NCBI RefSeq assembly: GCF_002999335.1
Contig: NW_020312591.1
Location: 1 to 64,000, forward strand
Reading direction: 5' to 3'
Origin: Cyclospora cayetanensis
Lineage: Eukaryota > Apicomplexa > Conoidasida > Eucoccidiorida > Eimeriidae
Length of the DNA stretch: 64,000 bases
Under the pieces are notes generated by a model. It was not told the origin of the DNA. It made no database searches and saw only the letters and a program-made list of their open reading frames with translations. Numbering within the stretch: the first letter of the stretch is position 1; each line of letters begins with the position of its first letter. The position numbers were made by a program, and so were the translations under genes. Of this stretch, positions 1 through 11,830 are shown piece by piece.

Positions 1-2
1 GA

Positions 3-3000
3 GACACCACACTCACTACTCAGCGACCTAGGCGCACATCTGCCGGGGACGATGAGGATGCTGAGGCGGATGAGGAAGACGAAGATGGTAGCGAAGGCAC
101 ACGCACCTCGTCGAGCCGCTCACGTAGGTCGATGCGCAGTGGTGAGGGGTCCTCCTCCACGAGGCCTTCAAGGACTGGTGGTAGCGGCACTACTGACTCG
201 GTTGTGAGGAGTACTGCTAGTGCAGGTGGCTCTCCACGGCGAACCCGTGAAGAAGATAGTGAAGCTATGCACATGAGCACGCAAGCTGCGGCGCAATTGA
301 GCTCAAGAAGCACCAGAGCAAGAAGCTCCGGTGGGACGCGCTCATCCACACCATCAGGTAGCACCAAGGCAGGTCGTGGCACAACAGAAGCTAAGAAAAG
401 GTCAACGCGGCGACCTCCTCCAGGCGGAGGCCGAGATGTGGCTCCAGACAGGGCGCGTGGCGGTGGATCGAAGGTTGTTGAAAATGGAACACGCGACATG
501 CGTCTCCTCCGCGTGGTAGTCAACGGATTTGAAGCGAACGTTGTTGAGGTCGTAAAGGCGAAGCGCGGATTCATCTATAAAATTGATAACATACTACCTT
601 TCAGGTGGAACCCCGGGCCAACGATTGCAAAGTTCTTCCAAGAAACACCAGACTTCGTGAAGCTCGATTATTTCTTTCAGAGGCTGCCGCGAAAATTACG
701 CGACCAGGTCAGTACAGCCCAAGACAACTAGGCGTGCAGACTCCGTCGTGCTGTGTACCTTGCTCCTTGAAGTGTCGAGTTAAGAAACGCAAAACGAGTT
801 GCTGCTTCTTTGATATGCTTGCAGATGGAACGGGCCGGGCCGGTGACGATTTTCGTGGTTCCAGACAGTGGTTGGGTCTTTCCCAATGGACAAACCGTGC
901 CGAAGTGCGTGTTTGACGCCCTTGGAAGGCCTGAAAATGGAGCTGTTCTTGAGGGCATTTTTGAGTGGTTTGCACTTCCTGGTAGGTCATCAGGCATTGT
1001 TCGAAAACCTTCGTGTTTTAGTTCACTGCTTTAAAAGGTGCGCGCTCACCCGCATACCGGCGCGAAACTCCAGATGTAGAGCGTACCGTGGCAACGCTTA
1101 CGGCCTCTTGTGCTGCTGCATTCAAAAAGCCTGTCCACAGGTGTCACGTCGTGCGTGGAGTCAACCCACGCGTTTTTGCCAAGTGGTACAGTCCCACCCC
1201 TGGAACTTGAGACCACTCGTACACCTGTGTCTACACTGTATTTCAGGGCTCTTCCCAAGAGCACTTATAGAAAACCGAGACTGGCTTCCTGTTCTGGGCA
1301 ATCCGCCAAAGCTTGCTGTTGCTCATCTAAGGAGGCCATGTCCCCCCGGTGGACCTAAGCGGAGGCCAACTACCACCACCACTGCAACAACCACTGACAC
1401 GAGCCGCAAATCCACGCAGCGCGGTGACAGTGGCACAAACCCTCGCAACAGACGCAATGGGGCCGGGGCGGCGTCCGCAAGTGGCGAGTCGGGCAGAGGC
1501 GGCAGTAGTCGCTCCTCAGATGATAGCTTGGGCATACATCCGCAGTCTGATGCACTTTCACGCACAGATGACACGAACTCAACTAGGGGGACTCGGCGGA
1601 CTACACCAGCTCCTAATGCTGACGACGCTTCAACCAGCAGGAGAACGCGATCTACGAGGGCAGCCCCTGGTGACGATGATTCTTCAACAAGCAGAAGAAC
1701 GCGATCTACCACGGCAGCCCCTGGTGAGAATGAGTCTACAGCTAGCAGGAGAACTCGGCCTACAACCTCAGCACCTGGTGACGATGATCCTTCAACCAGC
1801 AGGAGGACGCGATCTGCCACGGCAGCCTCTGGTGAGGATGATTCTTCAACAAGCAGGAGAACGCGTTCTACAACCCCAGCACCCGGCGAGGATGATTCTA
1901 CAGCTAGCAGGAGGACTCGGCCTACAACCTCAGCAACTGGTGATGATGGCTCTTCAAAAAGCAGGAGGACTCGATCCACGACGGCAGACCCTGGTGACGA
2001 TGATTCTTCAACAAGCAGGAGAACGCGATCTACCACGGCAGCCCCTGATGACGATGATTCTTCAGCAAGCAGGAGGACTCGGCCTACAACCTCAGCAACT
2101 GGTGATGATGGCTCTTCAAAAAGCAGGAGGACTCGATCCACGACGGCAGACCCTGGTGACGATTCTTCAACAAGCAGAAGAACGCGATCTGCCACGGCAG
2201 CCTCTGGCGACGATGCTTCTACAGCTAGCAGGAGGACTCGGCCTACAACCTCAGCATCTGGTGATGATGGCTCTTCAAAAAGCAGGAGGACTCGATCCAC
2301 GACGGCAGACCCTGGTGACGATGATTCTTCAACAAGCAGGAGAACTCGGCCTACAACCTCTGCATCTGGTGATGATGATTCTTCAGCAAGTAGGAGGACT
2401 CGGCCTACAACCTCAGCAACTGGTGATGATGGCTCTTCAAAAAGCAGAAGGACTCGTTCTACAACCTTAGCACCCGGTGATGATAATTCTTCAGCAAGCA
2501 GGAGAACTCGGCCTACAACCTCTGCATCTGATGATGATGATTCTTCAGCAAGCAGGAGAACTCGGCCTACAACTTCAGCATCTGGTGATGATGATTCTTC
2601 AACAAGCAGGAGAACTCGGCCTACAACCTCAGCATCTGGCGATGATGGCTCTTCAAAAAGCAGAAGGACTCGTTCTACAACCTTAGCACCCGGTGATGAT
2701 AATTCTTCAGCAAGCAGGAGAACTCGGCCTACAACCTCAGCACCTGATGACGATGCTTCTTCAACAAGCAGGAGAACTCGGCCTACAACCTCTGCATCTG
2801 GTGATGATGATTCTTCAACAAGCAAGAGAACGCGATCCACAATCTCAGCACTTGGTGATGATGGCTCTTCAGCAAGTAGAAGGACTCGTTCTACAACCTC
2901 AGCACCTGATGATGATGCTTCTTCAGCAAGCAGGAGAACTCGGCCTACAACCTCAGCACCTGATGATGACGATGCTTCTTCAGCAAGCAGGAGAACTCGG

Positions 3001-6000
3001 CCTACAACTTCAGCATCTGGTGATGATGATTCTTCAAGAAGCAAGAGAACGCGATCCACAATCTCAGCACTTGGTGATGATGGCTCTTCAGCAAGTAGAA
3101 GGACTCGTTCTACAACCTCAGCACCTGATGATGATGCTTCTTCAGCAAGCAGGAGAACTCGGCCTACAACCTCAGCACCTGATGATGACGATGCTTCTTC
3201 AGCAAGCAGGAGAACTCGGCCTACAACTCCAGCATCTGGTGATGATGATTCTTCAACAAGCAAGAGAACGCGATCCACAACCTCAGCACTTGGTGATGAT
3301 GGCTCTTCAGCAAGTAAAAGGACTCGTTCTACAACCTCAGCACCTGATGATGATGCTTCTTCAGCAAGCAGGAGAACTCGGCCTACAACCTCAGCACCTG
3401 ATGATGATGATTCTTTAGCAAGCAGGAAGACTCGATCTACGACTGCAGCACCTGGTGAGAATGAGTCTACAGCAAGTAGGAGAACGCGGTCGACCGTGGT
3501 AGCAACTGGTGATGATGATTCTTTATCAAGCAAGGGAACTCCGCCTACAACCTCATCACCTGGTGATGAAGATTCGTCAACGAGCAGAAGGACTCGGCCT
3601 ACGAGGGCAGCACCTGGCGAGAATGAGTTTAGAGCTAGCAGAGGAACTCGGCCTACAACCTCAGCGCCTGGTGATGATGATTCTTTAACAAGCAGGAGGA
3701 CTCGAGCTACAACCTCATCACCAAATGATGATGATTCTTCAGCAAGCAGGAGGACTCGGCCTGCGAAGGCAGTACCTGGTGAGAATGAGTCCACAGCTAG
3801 CAGAAGAACTCGGCCTACAACCTCAGCGCCTGGTGCCGATGATTCTTCAACAAGCAGGACTCGATCTATGCCCGCAACGCTTGGTGTCGATGATTCTTTA
3901 ACAAGCAGGAGAACGCAGCCTACAACGACGACAGTTGATGATAATGCTTCTTCAAGCACCAAAAGGACTCGATCTACCACGGTAGTACCTGGCGAAAATG
4001 AGTCTACAGCTAGCAGGGGAACTCGATTTACGACGGCAGCACCTAGTAGTGTTGAATCCTTCATAAGCAAGAGCGGTGGATCTGACACGAGGCTACATAA
4101 TACTCAGCTCAACACGAGGTCAAATCTTCGTAGTGCTTTTCCTTTGGATGCTGAAAGTCAAACCACCAGGACGCGAACTGTAGCGGCCGCCCCTGATAAT
4201 CATCTCCCCAGCGGAATAGCGCCTATTGATGAGAATACGGGTCAGATGATACGTATTTCAACACAACCAGCTGGAGTTGTATTTGCCTCACCCAGAGAGA
4301 TAAACCATGCTGCATCATCCACAAAACAAGCTTTGAGTGTTAGAAGGGCATGGCCAACGACAACACTAATGGATTACTCCGCAGCCAGCGGTGGCATGCA
4401 GCACAGCGCAACTCGCTCTGCCAATGATTTCATCACATCTGGAAGGAGGAATATTCCAGGGGGAGGCCTTGGTGGGACAAGTTTTGAGCCGGCGGGTTCT
4501 ACCGCCGCGATGGCACGTTCTTGGTTGAATGCTCCAATGGCAGGATCACCTTCCTCCTGGACACCGATGCCCAGTACTGAAACGTCCAAAGCCAATCATC
4601 CGGAAAGCAAAAGTTCATCGCTTACTAGCAGGGCCAATGAAGCAAAATCCACTTCAATGTGGAAAACAGAACTGGGCACTGCATCAGGATCGGTACCAGG
4701 AGTGGCATCAACTCGTGAGTGGACTCTTGACGGGTTGGAGGGTAGTGAAAGATATGCGATTTACAGTAAAAGAGTGGAACAGCCTGTCGAAGGCACAGAT
4801 ACGCTGCACACAGGTGAAAATGTGTGCGCATCCGGGTACTGTCCATCTCCTGACTTTTTGGGGACAGCTACAGGCCCAAATGTTAATGAACGATGGCCAA
4901 CAGCTCTGTATGACTCGGCAGAGATTACAGAGGATTTTCTAAACGATGACCCTGATGAGCCTGGAGCATATCGGAAAGGAATCCTAGATTCAGAAGACTA
5001 CGGCATCCAGCAGGAAGATACAGGTTAGTCAGACTAGCTGCAGGCACCAGATTCCGACTGTCCCGAGTTCGAAATTACATGCAGGTAAAGAAGTTAGGGC
5101 AAATATGTACGTGGAGAAAAGCGCGCCTTTGTACGCAGGAATATTGGACCCAATATATGAACATGTACCTAGAAACGCATCAGAAGCTTTGAATTACGTA
5201 AACAGTCCTAACAGTCTTAGAGGACTGCTTCCACGGCAGCTTGGGGAACGCATGGCGTCGGAAAGTGTCTCTGGGGTAGAACCAACTGTAAGGCAGGCTG
5301 ACAGAGAAGCAATGACAGAGAGACGAGGAGAGCAGGAGAAAAGGCGGGGCACCTTGCCTGCTGCCAGTTCAGCAAAGTCACAAGGCACAGCGAAAGATGA
5401 GGACGACACTGACGAATATCCTGACCACTGCGGCGATTTGGCTACTTTCATTGAAGGCCGCCAGGTTATCGAATGGGTAGGGCAAGGAACCTGTGGTGGT
5501 AGCCGCGAAGACTGAGAATAGATACGTTTGATATTTTCGGAACGCCAGCGCGTTGGCAGGTCTGAGAGAGCACGGCCGGTGAAGTATGTGTAGATTTTTA
5601 TGTGCAGGATATTCCAGTCTTCAACGGTATTATCCACGTTCTTGGCTCCTCTGTTTTGAGACCCGATATCGAAGCACTCGCGACAAACATTGCCTTTTGG
5701 CAGTGCACTCATCAGTTCTGCTATGAATGCCCACTGTTGACCCCCTTTTTCTTGAAATTCCTGGATGAAATTGGAATAATTACAGGAAAGAAGCCATTCG
5801 AGTTTAATCCTCCCCCGGGCGTTCGCCCAGATTGGGTGAGTCTGAGCCTCTGCAGAAATGCGTTGCAGGATGACAATCGCCATGGCAGGCACGTAATCTT
5901 GCCTAAGAGTGGCCCAATATGGATGCGCTTTGTATTTGGTTTCATATATACGGCCCAGTTTTGGGCTGCTACGGTCATTGGATCTCCGCACTGTGTTGGC

Positions 6001-6639
6001 CTCGATGAATCATGAGAATTAAGTGGCCACTGCAATTTGTCTTTTGGTTGCACAACTCAGGTCTGTAGGGGTGCATTTAGCTACTATCCAGCTGGATGGA
6101 CGAAGCAAACGTGGCACAAATACCTGGAGACGATGAGTTCAACAGATAAACGAACTGCGAAACGTAATGCCGACCTTGTGGCGAGAGCTGCCGAAGGGCG
6201 GTACCAGATTGCATTGCTTTACGAAAGTATTCGGTGAGCTTTTAACCGCATGACGAGCAGGCCTTATTTTCAGTGGGTAAAAACAGTGTGGCCTGAGACA
6301 CAGGGATCGTTCTGTAGGTTTGTAGAGCTTGATGGTCTGGGGTGCATTTCCCCGTGGACAACCTACGTGAGGTGATTATTTCTTGACGCATATCGCCACA
6401 AAACGCGGTGGCCTAACCGTGAGCTTCGTTGTTTGCACAGGTTGCAGTCAATCGAGGCAAGACGCAGGTATGACCCCCTTCGCCCAATAAGCGACGAAAC
6501 ATACGATCCGAATTTCAAGAACATGAAAAAGTCCTTCTACGACAAGAACTTCGAGTGCAAAGGCGAAGCTGTTAATCGAGAACTTACAGCAAAACAGATG
6601 CACAAAATAATACCTGCTGTTTACCCATGGACGGGTTGA
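3..6639 (+). CDS. Multi-FAS1 (fasciclin) domain protein with giant repeat linker, 5' partial
   Basis: FAS1 domains are usually extracellular adhesion modules; the role of this coccidian protein is unknown. I read exons 3-707, 825-981, 1247-5023, 5085-5476, 5608 to about 5940-6000, 6061-6233 and 6441-6639 (stop TGA). Phases agree at all joins except the unresolved donor near 5.95 kb. The window opens inside a repeat linker. FAS1 hallmarks follow: the C-terminal strand GFIYKIDNILPF (about 570-605), a new domain start (TIAKFFQETPDF), the core PVTIFVVPDSGW at 840-875 and FEWFALPG at the 825-981 exon end. After a 1,259-codon exon of repeats the same domain seems to finish with DIPVFNGIIHVLGSSVLRP (5608-5664), and a third domain begins (FFLKFLDEIG, then HVILPKSGPIW). 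The last two exons are weakly FAS1-like and basic. I see no signal peptide, because the 5' end lies outside the window. The family call is mine from motif pattern; the domains are very divergent. Confidence 0.6.
1600..4062 (+). repeat. Degenerate 54-bp (18-residue) tandem repeat array in the FAS1 gene
   Basis: About 45 imperfect copies of a unit of roughly 54 bp encode variants of RRTRPTTSAPDDDASSAS. Units of 51 and 57 bp also occur (one Asp codon fewer or more). Copies fall into higher-order groups: the block near 2830-2990 recurs almost exactly near 3040-3200 and 3250-3400, which points to recent segmental duplication. Each unit pairs a basic RRTR/KRTR motif with an acidic DDD patch in a Ser/Thr-rich context, so the region should be disordered and is a candidate for heavy O-glycosylation or phosphorylation. 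The same style of sequence (RRTSAGDDED) opens the window at 18-60, so a second linker precedes the first visible FAS1 piece. Confidence 0.9.
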
Positions 6640-9173
6640 CAGCTACGCAAAACCCCGTTATCCAAAGCCCATTTCGCTTCACAGTGGCGGAGTGTGGCTG
6701 CACGCCGGGGACTACAAATGGACCCATGCGCAGTGCTTGCTAGTTGACCTTCGTGGCCCCCCACACGAACCGTACATTTGTCGGTAACTTCGCATTTGAA
6801 GGCTAGCTCACGTTTGCCAACCCGGCAAAAATAGCATTAAATTGTTCCGTGCCGATACGTGGAGGGCTACCTTTTCTCGATGTGCTCATTTCGGTGAATG
6901 CGTGTATCTGGTTTACGGCATGAGTACAAGTCAACAGTCCCGTGAAACACATATACCCTCCTCTCAGAGGCACTGGAGTGCATCTGCAACTGCAGCAGCA
7001 CCTTTAAAGCACACCCATCCGTAAAAGGCGGACAGTTCACCACAGATCCTTGGATAAGCCCGTTCTTAGACAAGATTTTCTTGATTAAGCGTAAAAGCAA
7101 CTCAAGCAAAGGCAGATGCTATGCGTGGGCCATTGAGAAAAGCATGTTTTTCTCGAGAATTGCCCGGCACCATGCTCGGCGCAGCATAGTCTGGAGCACA
7201 GTTCCGCCCTTTGGTTATACGATCATCCTTAGTTTTTTCCCCACTTTCTAGTCTCGCGGGATGCAATCTGATCAGTGGCTTGGAGAACAACCTCTTGCAC
7301 AAGAGTCGTATCACAGGCACACGAACACTGCGAAACCCTAGTGGTCAACGGCCCCGATTTTGGCCCAGAGCTTACACCTACCCACTTCCAGCGCATGAAA
7401 GAGGTAAATTCATGCTGAAAAGGGCCAAGATTAGCCTTACTATGCTGTTAATTCTGCAGGCTACAGACGAATCCGCAACTCTTTTCGCGCGTTCTCCCGA
7501 TGGGCCGCAAAACTGGGCTACCTGTATGTTTCACGTGTTCGCTACCCCGCAGCTCTTCAGGCACGTAGCGTATACTGCGTTAAAATAAAAATAAGGCGAC
7601 ACGGCCTCCTGTACAGTGGCTATAGCTAGCACAGAGTGGAATCTTTGCGAAGTCCGCAGGAACACTCAATCTAACCCCTCTGAGACTCGTGCCGCGCAGC
7701 TCGAATCACTGTCATGTGCTTTTTCACGGTGATTTATCAGTTAAATACTAAAACGTAAGGTACTTAACGTGAATGTAGCAAAAATTCTGCTGCTCATGTT
7801 GCAGAAGGCACACCCACGGGCGCTTGGTGTGGGGTTGGTCACAAGAAAGCCACATAGAAAACACCTGATACTTCCGCAGTGGCTTTAGTATGGCAACTCT
7901 CTCAGCCTATGGAGGGTTGTTCCAACCAAATAAGGTAAAATATAACAAAAATCTGAGGGCATCGGGTGAAAATCAAGATTTCAAAAACCATTGCGCCATG
8001 CCGTTACGTCTCCTATCTGCTGTTAAGGGCTCGAAGGGGGTGGGGGCTTGCAGGTGTGGGGCCAATTGTCGACTGTACTCGAACGGGATCACTTCTATAG
8101 GCGATCTGCACGTTCACCGCTACATCGACAGACAACACCACAAGTCGCGATGATGAGACGTGCGTCCTGCCAGACCTTGAAGGGAGGCCCCTCGCCGCAA
8201 GGCGGGGCGGCTTTGATGATACAGGCAACCGGGCGAAGGCTTGGTTTCCCCTGGCGTGGACGGTTCTGAGCGACATTTCCGGAGTCATATCTTCTTGTAG
8301 CAGTTGGGGCTTTGAAACTGGGCAGTTTTAGTTTTTCTCTAGGGAACCTTGAGTGGTTCTTTCCAGGTCCGTTTCGGCGGAAGCAATATTACGGGACGGA
8401 GGGAAATTGCGGACTGTGGGGTAGGCGGGGAAGTCGTGTGCGGCACAGAGTGCCTCCTGGGTTATCAGCGCTGGTGCGCTCTACGGTGAAAATGTTTATC
8501 CGAGGGCTTTTAGCAGTACTTTTGCACGGGAGCTTGGCGTCGCGGGTGACCTTAGCAAGTGACCGGCAAGCTTCCACGCCAATATCCCTGTTCGCACTAC
8601 CGGTACGGGGCACTAATTACGGTTCGTTAGAGCTCTCTGCCCTTGCTGCCTATTCAGGTGTCTAAAAGGCAGGTTTGGTGTGTCGCTGCTGCATAAAGGC
8701 CTACCAAGCCCTTTACCACGAGCACAAAGAGGCCGAACTTGGCAATCCCGTTCGCCACTTAAATTAGCTAAAATGCTCGAACTGCTCGTAAACCGAGGAG
8801 CTTGCAAGCTGCCGAGCGGCGACTTTGCAGCATAGTCACGCGTACACTTGAGCTATTGGCTCCCTGCAAGGCGCCCATGGGGCCTAGCACGTCGGGGAGA
8901 TCCCGGTAAGCAGGGGGCATCTAAAGCTCAGAAAAAGGGATATTAACGGCAGCACAATACTGCCTACTTTCGACTATGCTTAGTGCTGGAGCACACAACA
9001 TTCCCACACAATGCTTCTCGGTAAATTGCTCTGGTTCATGTGCGACGCTACTCCGATGTGCTGCCCCTGAGACCACATACACACATTCGAAAAAACCCAT
9101 GGTTGGCAGTACTCAACGCACAGACGTGCTATAGAAGCTCGTGGTCAGGGCAATGAAGGTACATTCACTGGAC
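6640..9173. other. Intergenic stretch with no convincing gene
   Basis: No long ORF with recognisable content and no coherent exon chain was found. The only item of note is an ORF starting at ATG 8491 and ending at 8665. Its N-terminus (MFIRGLLAVLLHGSLAS) looks like a signal peptide, and a possible donor GTGTCT overlaps its last codons. It could be the first exon of a small secreted protein, but I found no second exon. Confidence 0.4.
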
Positions 9174-9940
9174 TTACGTGCTCATAATCAATGAAATATT
9201 TTCGCCCTTCAGCAAAATCCTCCCAACAAAAACGCGGGTGTTTTTCTTCAGCTGAATCTCTTCCGCGTCGTCCAGCACCATGTTCATATACTCGTCAAAA
9301 CCCTAGACAAATAGCACACGAAGCAATCACACACAGGCCTGGTTAGTTTTGCCACGGGAACGTATTGAAGGCCTTCCCGTGACTACCCTAGACATTGAGA
9401 TCATATTAGCACAAAATGTGCGCCCAATTAAACAGTTATTACGTCCCCAAAGCTCGATTACACGTGAAAAGCCCTTCAAACCAGGCTCAGGCCCTACCCC
9501 ACACGCCATCTGTGCCAAGTCCAAACTAACCATAATGCGCCCTTCAATGCGCAGGTCAGGCTGCTCGTACAGCCAAAGCTGGACCCGGCTCTTGTTTGTG
9601 AAAAACCTGAAAATCAGGTTCTGCACGTACATCGCATGGAAAAGAAGCCGAACAGCATGTAAAAGCTGCGTGCGAGGACGAGGTTAGACGACTGACGGCA
9701 AGCAAATGACCATGGCATAGGCATACATTGGGAGCAATGCTGCTTCGAAATCAAGCATCATAGCTTGAGAAGCAGTCAACACGGTGGTGGCTCCTACGTA
9801 ATCCTCGTTGTAGGGAGTGGACGGGAAATGCGGTTTGCGGCCACCATACGCGCAAGCCCATGAACAACAGCCACATCAATTCTTACAATCGGTTGGGTCA
9901 TAATCTTTTGAAGCTTCTTGTTGCTCATTTGATGCGACAT
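9174..9940 (-). CDS. SNRPE: Small nuclear ribonucleoprotein Sm E, three exons
   Basis: Sm E is one of seven Sm proteins that form the ring on U1, U2, U4 and U5 snRNAs in the nuclear spliceosome. Exon 1 (9940-9887) encodes [18 protein letters not shown] and ends at GTAAGA. Exon 2 (9620-9531) starts [20 protein letters not shown], the Sm1 motif typical of Sm E, and ends at GTTAGT. Exon 3 (9302-9174) starts [15 protein letters not shown] and carries the Sm2 motif ([14 protein letters not shown]) and stop TAA. All three joins are phase 0 and give 90 residues, the usual length for Sm E. The ATG chosen is the first in the exon; a second Met lies four codons on. The gene points away from the signal peptidase subunit gene that starts about 1 kb to the right. 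Confidence 0.95.
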
Positions 9941-10189
9941 TTTCGTGGCTGGGTAGGCAGGAGATGGGGGCGCGCCGGCCGGGGGACCACTGAATGCAGA
10001 GGTACTGTGAAGATCGAAGGCTCTGCAAGCGCGCCCTTCTTCTGTGCCTCTAACTGAGAATAATTATACCTCAGGAGCGTTAAAGTGCGTCAGACTGACG
10101 GTGATATGCTGGCAAGGCTGCTGGGGTCCTGTTGCAGGCTCGCGCTGCCACTCTTTGCTTTTGAAAAGGTGAGATGAGAAATCTCTCTT

Positions 10190-10528
10190 TCAAAGTGCCA
10201 CGCGATAGCTTGGGTCACTAAAGAAGAAAGGGGGTGCTGAACAACATTCGATGAAAACGCATGCACCAGCATTCATGGCGTACCCTGTAGAGGGGAGGCA
10301 GCAAGAGTAACGCAGCACAGAAGAAGCAGTTCCTTCCAAGTCTGCGACCCCCAACAGCAAATGAATTCTGGAACCTGAAATATGTTTCGCACAAGCGCTG
10401 TAGCCAACCAAGCAGAGGATTGTGGCCAAGGGCTTGGTGGGGTGCATATTAGCGGCGCAGGCGGCTGCGGCTGCGGCAGCAGCTTGAGCAGCTCCTAAGC
10501 TGAACAACCCAGACAGCAACGACTCCAT
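10190..10528 (-). CDS. Small alanine-rich hypothetical ORF, doubtful
   Basis: An ORF from ATG 10528 encodes about 112 residues beginning MESLLSGLFSLGAAQ, followed by an alanine run (GCN codons), a hydrophobic segment (PLATILCLVGYSACA) that could span a membrane, and a Cys-rich second half. A possible splice acceptor (ATATTTCAG) lies in the middle, so the true product may differ. I do not recognise a family. It could be a small organellar membrane protein or a chance ORF in the space between the Sm E and SPCS3 genes. Confidence 0.25.
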   Translation of the reverse strand: MESLLSGLFSLGAAQAAAAAAAACAANMHPTKPLATILCLVGYSACAKHISGSRIHLLLGVADLEGTASSVLRYSCCLPSTGYAMNAGACVFIECCSAPPFFFSDPSYRVAL

Positions 10529-10905
10529 ATTGTTCCTTTTTAACTGAGCCACAAACCAGACTGGCTGGTGTAGGCCAAGCTCTAATGCCCTGTCGTGGCT
10601 CTCGAATAGAAACCAGCAGTGCTGCGGACCGTCTTGCAATGACATGGGTGTTCACGTCAACGGCAACACAGAGCTTTGAGGCTTAACTCGTCGGAGACCC
10701 TACGTAGCACTTTCTGTCGATTCGTCAAAGTGTGTGTCTCTCGAGCCTGCCGCATCGAGTCCAAGAGGGTGTTGGCGATATTTGCGGAAGCGACTTGGGA
10801 AACCGACAGCCCACCAGAGCAGCTGGGAGTCTTCCTGCAGTGCTAGTACTGAGTGGCCAGCGAAAGATTCTTGAGCACTAAGCACTCATTGGAACCGCTA
10901 GCAAG

Positions 10906-11830
10906 ATGGAGAGTTACCTTAACCGTGCAAATGCGGTTTTCTGCTCGATGATGGTGTGCCTGAGTGTCCTGGCACTTGGAAATATAGGGTCTTCGTACTT
11001 TCTTACAAACCCAATTTCTGGTTCGGTCGCAGCCCGAGATGTCTATGCATTTGGCTACAACTACGCCCTCAGTGTAAGCTTTTTGATCATTCGAAAGGTT
11101 CCCGTCTAGAGCACGCACACGACTCTCCAAGAACCCACCAGACAGTGTCTTGGTAGAACGCTCCGTGGCGCGGTGGTTCTGTGAAGGTCGCGAGTGCTTA
11201 TTTACGTAGGAGCTAGTTGTGCTGATGCTAAGCTAAAGTTGAGCAGGAAGAACTACTTAATGACAGCTCTCCTTTATATTATCACTCAGTTTTAATTTGG
11301 GCTGTAGGTGACAACTGACACTTTTAAGAATCTACAGCGGTCTTGCGAATTCCTGCGCATTTGTTTGCTACAATGCGTAAAACTTCCGTGTGTTTTAGGG
11401 GGACCAGGCGGTGTTGGCGCTGGACATTAAGGCGGATTTGCGCGGATTGTTTCAGTGGAATGCGAAACAGCTGTTTTTATTTGTAGTCGCCGAATACGAA
11501 ACCCCTCAACACCCTGCTAATGAAGTGGTCGTGTTCGATAAGATCATCACCCATGAGGAGGCCGCACTGATCAATCTGGTGAACGTGCCAGCAAAGTATC
11601 ATCTGCGGGATAAGGGGAAGGGTTTGAGGGGTCGGGACGTGACTCTTAAATTGCAAGTGGTTTACCATCCAATCGTTGGTCGTATATCCACGCAAACGGT
11701 TGCGTCTTCTACTTTCCGAATGCCGTCCAACTACGATCGCATTACATCAAAACAGCAACACGCACAACAGCGGGAACAAGTGCGTGAAGCTGCTGCCGTT
11801 GCTTCTGCAAGACCAGAGGATCTTGCATAG
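10906..11830 (+). CDS. SPCS3: Signal peptidase complex subunit 3 (SPC22/23 family), two exons
   Basis: SPCS3 is an ER membrane subunit of the signal peptidase complex, which removes signal peptides from secretory proteins. Exon 1 (10906-11073) encodes MESYLNRANAVFCSMMVCL and a single N-terminal transmembrane segment (about residues 10-32). Exon 2 starts at 11399 after TGTGTTTTAG and gives GDQAVLALDIKADLRGLF, matching the family motif after the membrane anchor. The lumenal part keeps FQWNAKQLFLFVVAEY, VVVFDKII and the G-L-R-G-R-D-V-T-L pattern (about residues 75-165). Both sides of the join are phase 0. Length is about 200 residues against roughly 180 in animals; the extra is a Gln/Ala-rich tail after PSNYDRI. 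In this parasite it would serve proteins such as the GAM56-like precursors encoded downstream. Confidence 0.93.

Noticed and set aside
1038..1209. Possible extra FAS1 exon (VATLTASCAAAF, CHVVRGVNPRVF)
   Set aside because: It reads well, but no phase-compatible donor leads to the exon at 1247, whereas 981 joins 1247 directly in phase.
1349..3418. Plus-strand frames rich in Met/Leu/Gln (units like LVMMALQKAGG)
   Set aside because: They are out-of-frame readings of the same repeat array and are broken wherever a repeat loses a codon.
1323..4088. A 921-codon open frame on the minus strand over the FAS1 gene repeats
   Set aside because: It is the antisense of the 54-bp repeat (GRVLLLAEESSSPDAEV units). 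The repeat lacks stop codons in several frames, and the plus frame has flanking FAS1 exons and splice sites.
5836..5868. Possible 33-bp intron (GTGAGT...GCAG) in the FAS1 gene
   Set aside because: It is very short, a multiple of three and free of stops. Reading through is simpler, though exitron-like splicing cannot be excluded.
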